The translations under genes were made by a program, and so were the position numbers. 56,279 nt of DNA from Martensiomyces pterosporus (taxonomy: Eukaryota; Kickxellomycota; Kickxellomycetes; Kickxellales; Kickxellaceae). Within the stretch, counting starts at the first letter, position 1; every line of letters starts with the position of its first letter. The notes below the pieces were generated by a model. It was given only the letters and a program-made list of their open reading frames with translations, ran no database searches and had not been told where the DNA came from. Of this stretch, positions 49,805 through 56,279 are shown piece after piece. The stretch is taken from assembly GCA_025201845.1 (NCBI GenBank), contig MU604022.1, forward strand, positions 7,079 through 63,357, read 5' to 3'.

Positions 49805-50944
49805 ATGAGCCCACTCGCACCAAAAACGCTGGTCGGAGATATCCGCAAGGGCCACGAGCTGGATACAGCCAGGCTTGAGGAGTTCCTGAAGCAAAGCATG
49901 AAGGAGCTGGCACTGCCTCTGACTCTCAAGCAGTTTAATGTCGGACAGAGCAACCCAACCTACTTGATCATTGCCAATGACGGCAGGAGGTTTGTCCTGC
50001 GCAAGAAGCCAGCTGGCCAGCTACTGTCAAAAACTGCGCATGCGGTCGAGCGCGAGTACCGGGTTTTGGATGCACTTGGGCGGCACTCGGACGTGCCTGT
50101 CCCCAAGGTGTATGCGCTGTGCGAGGATACCAGCGTGGTGGGAACGCCATTCTACCTTATGGAGTTCCTCGAGGGCAGAATCCTTCCTGATGCGTCGCTG
50201 CCTGAGATTACGCCCAGCGAGCGGCCTCTCTATTGGCGCGCGCTTGTCGATACGCTGGCCAAGCTGCACAAGGTTGATTACCGCAAGGTCGGGCTGGAAG
50301 GATATGGCAGGCCTAGTGGGTACTATGACAGGCAGATGCGCAGCCTGACTAGGGTGGCTGAGGCGCAGGCGGCGGCTGAAGACAAGAGTGGAAAGAAGGT
50401 CGGTGGATTGCACCGGTTCGACGAGCTGAAGCAGTGGTGTGCAACCCACGAGTGCCCCGACGAGACAACGATTGTGCATGGCGACTTCAAGATGGACAAC
50501 GTGGTATGGCATCCGACGCAGCCCACGGTGGTTGGAATTCTCGACTGGGAGCTGTCGACGCTTGGAAACCCGCGCTCCGACTTGGCCAATTTGCTCCAGC
50601 CGCTGATGATCCCGTTCCATGACAATGGAAAGATCGACCTGGCAGCTCTTAAAGGTCTGAAGGGTGCGCCTAAGGAGGAGCATGCGCCTAGCGAGGAGGA
50701 GCTCCTGAGGCAGTATTGCCGGTTGATGGGACGGGAATACCCGCTGAACGGATGGGACTTTGCGGTGGTGTTTGGGCTGTTTAGGAATGCGGTGATCCAG
50801 CAAGGCGTGGCAGCCAGAGTGGCAAAGGGACAGGCGTCGTCCGGGTTTGCACATCTGGTTGGAAAGCTATTCCCCAGAACCATGGAGCTTGCCATGCATG
50901 TTGTTGATGAATCGCGCGCCAAGGACCTTAGAAGCAAGCTGTGA
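49805..50944 (+). CDS. Aminoglycoside-phosphotransferase-fold kinase, ACAD10/11 N-domain type
   Basis: 379-aa small-molecule kinase resembling the kinase part of animal ACAD10/11, which has been linked to phosphorylation of 4-hydroxy acids before beta-oxidation; in fungi it is often a free-standing protein, as here. Motifs: FNVGQSNPTYLI (nucleotide loop), RFVLRKKP (ATP lysine), EREYRVLDAL, FYLMEFLEGRI, the Brenner catalytic motif IVHGDFKMDNVVWHP and metal-binding GILDWELSTLGNPRSDLANL. No acyl-CoA dehydrogenase domain and no presequence. The C-terminus RSKL ends in SKL, a canonical PTS1, predicting peroxisomal import, consistent with a role alongside fatty-acid oxidation. Substrate is inferred from family only. 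Confidence 0.88.
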   Translation: MSPLAPKTLVGDIRKGHELDTARLEEFLKQSMKELALPLTLKQFNVGQSNPTYLIIANDGRRFVLRKKPAGQLLSKTAHAVEREYRVLDALGRHSDVPVPKVYALCEDTSVVGTPFYLMEFLEGRILPDASLPEITPSERPLYWRALVDTLAKLHKVDYRKVGLEGYGRPSGYYDRQMRSLTRVAEAQAAAEDKSGKKVGGLHRFDELKQWCATHECPDETTIVHGDFKMDNVVWHPTQPTVVGILDWELSTLGNPRSDLANLLQPLMIPFHDNGKIDLAALKGLKGAPKEEHAPSEEELLRQYCRLMGREYPLNGWDFAVVFGLFRNAVIQQGVAARVAKGQASSGFAHLVGKLFPRTMELAMHVVDESRAKDLRSKL

Positions 50945-51962
50945 ACCCAGCAGACGGAAGATCGCTTGGTTCCGGTCCCTCCCTTTTTCTATTGACTTTT
51001 TGCTGCCCATTATTGTTGTTTGGAATGTTTCTATGAATCGATAGCACGCTTGCAAATGAATGTACTATATTTGATATATTCTGTGCGGGGACAATAAGTC
51101 TTTGGCCTGTGTGTGCGATTCTAGATTCGTACGGGCATTAAAACCTGCCTCGCTTCCATGCCTCCTCCCCCTCCAGCTAATTGCAGAGAGCTCTATATCC
51201 AGAGGCATTTCATTTTCTAGCTGGCAAGCACCCAAGTACCTAGGATGCTTCGCTGCAATAAGCACCAATTATTGAACGTGCGGCGGCACCAGGCGAAAGC
51301 GTGCTTCCGGAAGGAAGCAAAAAAACAAGGCAAGGCAAGGCCAGACAGACATGGAGAGGGATCACCCAGCTCCCAGCCGTTCTTGCAGCCTACTATTTCA
51401 TCAAAAGATCTTCGCCCTTGCTGCTTGCTTCCTTTTATTTCCACACAAGCAGGCAACATAAAATTTTCTTTGCCAGCGAGGCTGCACTATACACCCTCTA
51501 TATAGCGCCGCCCTTTTGGCATCGAATTGTGTGCATCCTGCTCTTCCTCTCCTTTCTTTTGCCTTTTCTTTTTTCCAGCTTTTTGCCCCTTTCGCTATTG
51601 TTATTCCCTTTCTTCTGGAGGAAGGGGTGCATCCTGTGTTTGTTGCAAGAGTGAACAGCTGGAGGGTGCATGTGTTGGCGTGAACGCTTTATACACTTGC
51701 TAACTGACTTGGCCACCGCCGATCAACACCAACCACCGACACAGGGTCACACAAAAAGCAAATTAAAACATATATATCCATCACCACCACCAAAGTCACA
51801 CCCCAAAAAAACCACAGTCATTTCATACATCACTCCTCCATATACTTTGCTCTTGATACATAGCTGTTCTGTATAATCTCTATTTCTCTCTTACCTCCCT
51901 TCCGCCCTGACGCACTCACACACTGAGAGGGCATTATTTCTGGCCAGCAGCTTTTCTTTTTC
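50945..51962. other. 1-kb intergenic region before the MATH-BTB gene
   Basis: Contains the APH-kinase 3' end, a strongly pyrimidine-rich block (51535-51615) and an A/C-rich leader-like block (51720-51840). TATATA-like sequences occur near 51768 (ATATATATCC), about 195 bases before the proposed ATG. No convincing ORF. Confidence 0.45.
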
Positions 51963-54822
51963 ATGAGTCCAGGTAAGACATTTGCTGTGAGGCTCTGCAT
52001 GCCATATTCGCACTGTGCCATTGTTCTCGAGCAACCACACTCTGATCTATTTTTGTCAACATTGGCGCTAACATTCCAACGCAGACAACCATACGGAAAT
52101 TTACAAACTCCTATCCTCTCTTTTTTTGGTGTGTTTGTGTGCTTTCTGAACATGCACTCGTGAAGGTCGTTTAGGCAGTCTTCAGGTAAGCTGGTGTCTG
52201 CTTGTTGCAAGCCCTGTCTGCTTGCAAGCAATTTTTTTGTTGCAAATAGCTAAACGAAAATCACAACGCACATGTCGCTTGCAGTATAGTACGTGTATCG
52301 GTGGAGGATTGGTCAATGGAGTAGCCTTGCGCCGTGCGTCGAGCACAACAGCCCCCCGTTTGATGCCGATGGCCTGTGCTGGGTGTTCAAGCTATTCAAG
52401 GGCCGTGTGCGGAATCCAAGGGTAAGTCGGATATAAAGAGGGCGGCTGCCTGCTGAGATGCATTGCCGCGCCACCCTTGCCCTATGCCCGCCTTCTGCAG
52501 TCAAGCGAGGCATGTCCAAATGCAGATTTCAGCCGTGCATCCCCATTCACTGCCCGCCACCTCACTTCCTCTCTGGGTCCCTCGCACATGGAGTCTTTCG
52601 ATTTCTGCGCGGCTGTTTCTAACAGCAGCAGCAATAACAACAACAGAAAACAAGAAAGAAACAGGCTATTATGGACGCTCGCACCTCTTGACTTTTGCCA
52701 CAAATGCGTCGGCTTCTTTGTCTCTGCACATTGATTCCTTAGACACCCCGCTGCTGTTGCTGCTGCCATTCTTGCTGTTTTTGTTTAGGACCTGGCACTG
52801 TACCTTGCTGTCCATGAGTCCTCAACAGATCGCCTGCTGCAACAGAGGAAGAAAGTCGATGTATCCTTTACGCTCGAGAACTTGCGTACGAGGGGCCTCG
52901 ACTACAACAAATACACCACTCCAATCACAGTTTGGGTCGATTCGAATTACAGCACCTGGGGTGATGACAGGTTCATTAGCCTGCAAGACATGGAATCCTT
53001 CATTAGCGACGACATGACCTGTCTGGTTGTCCGGTTCCATGTGCGCGAGACCGTTCACGAAGGGCCGCCATTGCCAGCACAGCCGTCGTCTGCGATCGCC
53101 GTCTATGTCCCAGAAAAGATTGCTGCCCCGTTCAACCAGCTGCTCAAGTCCGCGCGGTTTTCTGATATACAGTTTGAGCTGCGCGACTCCTCGTCTTTGC
53201 TGCTTTCGCCTGGACCGCATGGGAGCAGAAATCAGCAGCAGCAGCAGCAGAGACAGGGCCTTTTGTCGCCTAGGGCTAGTGGCGACTACACCAGCAGAGC
53301 TGAGGATGCGCTGAGGATCAGCTACAGTATAGATCAGGTCATTAGCAGCGGCCAGCCATCGCCACCGCGGTCGCAGTCGGTCGGCGCACATGAAAATAGC
53401 GATGTGTGTCCACGGCCACCCTGCATCACACCAATGCCAGGAAACCTCTCGCCCAAGGCGCTGCCTTACTCACAGCGCCAACGGCTTGGCGATGCAGCTC
53501 CCGAGCCTGTGCCTGCTGGCCCGCGGTACCATGCGCACAAGGCTATTTTGATGTCGATATCGCCGGTGTTTGAGGCCATGTTCAGCAACGGCATGCGTGA
53601 GACCTATGAGAAAACTGTCGAGGTCTGGGACGTCACTCCGCGTGCCTTTGAGAGGATGCTCGAGTACGCGTACACTCGCATGTGCGACCTTGACCCCCAT
53701 GGACGCAAGCCTGCTGATGTTTCACCCGAAGAGGTGGTGGAAACCCTGCTATGCGCCGACCAATTCGAAGTCGCCGGGCTGCGCGATGTTTGCTGGCGTA
53801 ACTTGGTGTCCAAAATCACCACGGAGACTGTTTGGGACATTTGGTCCATCGCCACCGATCTGGAAGCGCACGACCAGCAGCGTGCGTGCAGAAACTTTTG
53901 CTGCCGCAGCTTCACTGAGCTCTGCCACGCACCATCAACAATGTGGGCACCCGCTCACTTGCTGCGTGAGGTTTTGGCCAGCGACACACTGAACGTGCAA
54001 TCAGAGGAGCTGCTATTTGAAACCGTTATCCGATGGTCTAGCTTTCGCGAAGACTCGGCGACCAACGAGGAATCGTCGCCTAGGAGATCGAGCAGCGTCC
54101 TGTCGGCTGAAAAGTACATCGCGCGGTCAGGCAAGATCTCAGACGAGGCAGTACTTAAATGCTACCGCTCGCCCTCTAACCTCTCCTTGCTGCCTCGCTC
54201 GCCCTGGGCCAACCACCATAGACCGATCACCAGCCCGCGCCGCAAACCGGCGCTTACCCGTGAAGCGTTTACCAGCGGATCTGATCCCAAGCATGCGGAT
54301 GGATGGCGGAAACCGAATGGCCCAACACCGCCTCTACCACATGCAATAGGCTCGCCACGTCTGTCGCTTGCAGCAACAGCGACAAAGCTGCAATCGATAG
54401 AGTACTCCGATAGCTCGTCGCCAACTAGCAGCCGCGGGTGCCTCGGAAGCCTGTTTGAGCGCAAGGAGTTTCTGGCCACATTGCTTCCTTGCATCAGGTT
54501 CCCGATGATGGACAAGAACTTCCTGCTGAAGGTGGTGGAGAGAAACGCGGACCTAATGGCCATGCCCGTCATGAAGGACCTCTTGATTGAGGCGTACAGG
54601 TACCACGCGTTTAATCCACCACCGGCAGCGCCAAAAGACCGCACGCCCAACAGACGGTCGTCCGAGTGCTACGCAAAAAAGGAAACGCTGGCACCGACCA
54701 CACACCAAGCCAAAATCATTCTCCCACTGAATGCCACTGACGAGCTGACCTTGTCGAGATCGCAGAGGCGCAAGCGCGTGCACCACACGAAGATCGCCAT
54801 CCAGAACATTGACTTTGCATAA
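51963..54822 (+). CDS. MATH-BTB-BACK protein, likely Cullin-3 adaptor (four exons, one of 11 nt)
   Basis: Proposed exons: 51963-51972, 52175-52185, 52290-52421 and 52789-54822; phases 1, 0, 0; 728 aa beginning MSPGSLQYVYRWRIGQWSSL. The MATH domain (about 8-137) is completed only by splicing: YRWRIGQW..SPPF..WVFKLF..RNPR joins DLALYLAVHESS. The BTB domain starts at FNQLLKSARFSDIQFELRD (about 166), is broken by a 110-residue low-complexity insert with a six-Gln run, and resumes at RYHAHKAILMSISPVFEAMF (297). A BACK-like helical domain follows (389-472), and a late segment resembling its end (LLPCIRFPMMDKNFLLKVVE, 612). Such proteins recruit substrates to Cul3 ligases. Exons 1 and 2 are inferred from splice sites and phase alone. 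Confidence 0.8.
52175..52185 (+). other. Candidate 11-nt micro-exon of the MATH-BTB gene
   Basis: Flanked by CGTTTAG (acceptor ending at 52174) and GTAAGC (donor at 52186). With the 10-nt ATG exon it restores phase 0 exactly at the MATH domain exon. Confidence 0.5.
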
Positions 54823-55173
54823 ATGCTCTCCTTGTCTCCAACAGAATGAATGTGTGCAAAATGTCATCACCGCAGGTGAGAGTCGCTCTGGCGCAGGTCT
54901 AAGAGAACCCCCAAATATAAGATGATTGTTTTTTATTGGTTTGCCTGTAAATGCTGGCTTCAGCGGGCCACAAATCCGATCCTCAAGCCCCGAAGAGCTC
55001 ATAACGGAAAGAGCCGCAGCTGAATTTTTGGTGCAGCACTGCGAGGCATCCGAAAGCGTAAGGAAACCCAGACCACCAGCCAGCCACCAGCGCCCGAGTC
55101 TATACAACGGACGCGGCGCGCACAGTTATGGGGCCAGCTGCTTGGAAGAGATGGCAAAAGAGGAGGCAAAAGA
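54823..55173. other. Intergenic region MATH-BTB - tRNA-Gly
   Basis: 350 bp; 3' end of the MATH-BTB gene, then sequence with no ORF of note. Poly-T on the minus strand (55168-55171) ends the tRNA-Gly transcript. Confidence 0.4.
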
Positions 55174-55245
55174 TGCGTCCGCCGGGAATCGAACCCGGGT
55201 CTACCGCGTGGCAGGCGGCAATCATACCTCTGGACCACAGACGCA
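55174..55245 (-). tRNA. tRNA-Gly (anticodon GCC)
   Basis: 72-nt cloverleaf on the minus strand without intron. Acceptor TGCGTCT pairs with GGACGCA; anticodon loop CTGCCAC, anticodon GCC (codons GGC/GGU). T arm CCGGGTTCGATTCCCGG contains the B box GGTTCGATTCC. TTTT terminator just downstream on the minus strand. The 5' end of the tRNA faces the repeat region that starts about 70 bp away. Confidence 0.95.
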
Positions 55246-55316
55246 GATCAACAAGCGAATCTCAGGCTAATCACCTTCTGATCGCCAACTCACAAAATAG
55301 CATATTCAACTATAGG

Positions 55317-55732
55317 TTGTGGACATTATTGATGTAGTGCTGTTGTGCTGCAAGCGGGTTCGCCGGTGCAGTCTTGAGTTCAGGGGAGCGCATAGTGAAG
55401 GTTTAAGGTTTCTTTATACGGATATAAGTTCTTAAGTATAAGCTAATGATGAGTTACTTGAATGTTGGATGATGATGGAGCCGATGTATTTCCTAATGAA
55501 CTTAACTAAGAGCCAAGAAACTAGAAGTCCCCATAGCGGGGTCGGCTAAGGAACACGAGAAGCCATGTCATTAAAGCGACAGGAAACTAAGCAAACACGT
55601 GCCTTCCTGCACGGGTGTCCAGAGGACCCTGTGCGAGATAGCCACTCTAAGTGTAAACTTGTGCCATCCGGGAGAGCCCGTGAATAAATTACCTAGGCAC
55701 TGTTGTTGCTCCTTGTTGCCGGCCTCGCAACA
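55317..55732. mobile_element. Degenerate LTR-like repeat, copy 1
   Basis: Shares with 56131-56187 a 5' block (GACATT, then CTGCAAGCGGGTTCGCCGG) and, further in, a diverged AACTTAACTAAGA...CTAGAAG block. It ends near CCTCGCAACA, a decayed inverse of the TGTTACGG that opens copy 2, as expected of LTR ends. AT-rich, no ORF. It lies immediately upstream of the tRNA-Gly gene, a favoured integration site of Ty1/Ty3-type elements. Boundaries are approximate. Confidence 0.5.
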
Positions 55733-56130
55733 TGGACCTGCAAAACTCCTTGAACTCTAGGCCGCGGTCGGCAAAGGTTCTTGGAAAACTTGGCACGAGT
55801 TACTTGAATGTTGGATGATTTGATAGATACTAGATAGATACTGTTTATGAAAATGTGGCCATAGGCCGTTGCTTAAATACTCGTTAGAGCAGTTGAGTAC
55901 CCGGGTCCACGACAAACTGGTCGTGCAGGGTACCAGAACCATGAGAGCGAGTTGACTGTGAAGAGGCATCCGTGTCCGCCGAACCACTGTGGAAAGTATC
56001 TGCCATCGTATGTGAGAACAGCTGCAAGGAGCCTCAGGAACCACCATTGAGCTGAACTACAATACCAATGCCACCGTCCTTCAGAGCTGACACGGGTACA
56101 TGACGAATCCACCGAGTCTGAGAGGATACC
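55733..56130. mobile_element. Sequence between the two LTR-like copies
   Basis: About 400 bp. A 23-bp direct repeat (GAGTTACTTGAATGTTGGAT plus GAT) at 55797 duplicates one inside copy 1 at 55451. On the minus strand a 40-codon ORF (56006 to 55884; starts MADTFHSGSADTDASSQSTR) has the Ser/Thr-rich look of a Gag N-terminus, but no pol motif is present. Possibly an internally deleted or nested element. Confidence 0.4.
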
Positions 56131-56279
56131 TGTTACGGCATGACATTGATATATTGTGTTCTGCTGCGAGCGGGTTGGCCGGTGCGGTTGACAGTTGTAT
56201 ATTTACCCTTCTAGAAGCGGTTACGAGAACATTTAACTAAAATAGACTACCAGAAGCTGGCATACTAGAGGGATCCTAG
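56131..56279. mobile_element. Degenerate LTR-like repeat, copy 2 (runs off the window)
   Basis: Starts TGTTACGGCATGACATTG, a typical fungal LTR opening, and carries the CTGCGAGCGGGTTGGCCGG block related to copy 1 at 55348. It continues past the end of the window, so the element is incomplete here. Confidence 0.45.

Overview
The window is nuclear DNA of a fungus. It carries spliceosomal introns (GTAAGT-type donors), fungal lysine (LYS1) and tryptophan (TRP4) biosynthesis genes, a synaptojanin-type INP5x phosphatase, RAD7, a Mediator subunit, RNase P/MRP and Nob1 subunits, and two nuclear tRNA genes. Compact spacing, few short introns, moderately high GC and MATH-BTB and membrane-SH3 architectures fit an early-diverging lineage such as Zoopagomycota/Kickxellomycotina. 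That placement is inference; nothing in the window proves it.

Layout. 0-5 kb: 3' part of a GCK-III (Ste20-like) kinase, NOB1 (minus) and MED20 (plus), the last two sharing a divergent promoter. 5.9-13.1 kb, all plus: amino-acid permease, mitochondrial GTPase MTG1 (3 exons), SFH5-like Sec14 protein, F-box-like/ankyrin protein, pantothenate kinase (2 exons). 13.1-14.8 kb: 1.7 kb without a recognisable gene, then a small putative mitochondrial protein. 15.5-19 kb: LYS1 (minus), POP7/Rpp20 (plus), TRP4 (minus), followed by two short decayed pieces of a TRP4-like gene in inverted orientation. 20.5-26.4 kb: a secreted Gly/Tyr-rich protein, the inositol polyphosphate 5-phosphatase (minus), an F-box/LRR-like protein. 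26.4-34 kb, all minus: a single-pass SH3 membrane protein, class I alpha-1,2-mannosidase, RER1. 34.6-46.5 kb, plus: cytosolic threonyl-tRNA synthetase with an exact 75-bp in-frame tandem duplication, then a 9-kb uninterrupted ORF for a 3009-aa protein I cannot assign. 46.6-54.8 kb, plus: a small ORF, tRNA-Arg(ACG), RAD7, an APH-fold kinase (ACAD10/11 type), a MATH-BTB-BACK protein with micro-exons. 54.8-56.3 kb: tRNA-Gly(GCC, minus) and degenerate LTR-like repeats running off the window.

Most genes are housekeeping and functionally unrelated, as usual in a fungal chromosome. Loose themes are ribosome and tRNA function (NOB1, MTG1, POP7, THS1, tRNAs), the early secretory pathway (RER1, MNS1), phosphoinositides (INP5x, SFH5) and possible ubiquitin-ligase adaptors (MATH-BTB, two F-box-like proteins). 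I saw no CRISPR array, operon, prophage or clear biosynthetic cluster. The points most worth a second look are the synthetase duplication, the TRP4 relics, the giant orphan, the SH3 receptor-like protein, and the tRNA-linked repeats.

Starts were placed at in-frame ATG codons. Splice sites were chosen by consensus, phase consistency and family similarity; none is backed by transcript data.
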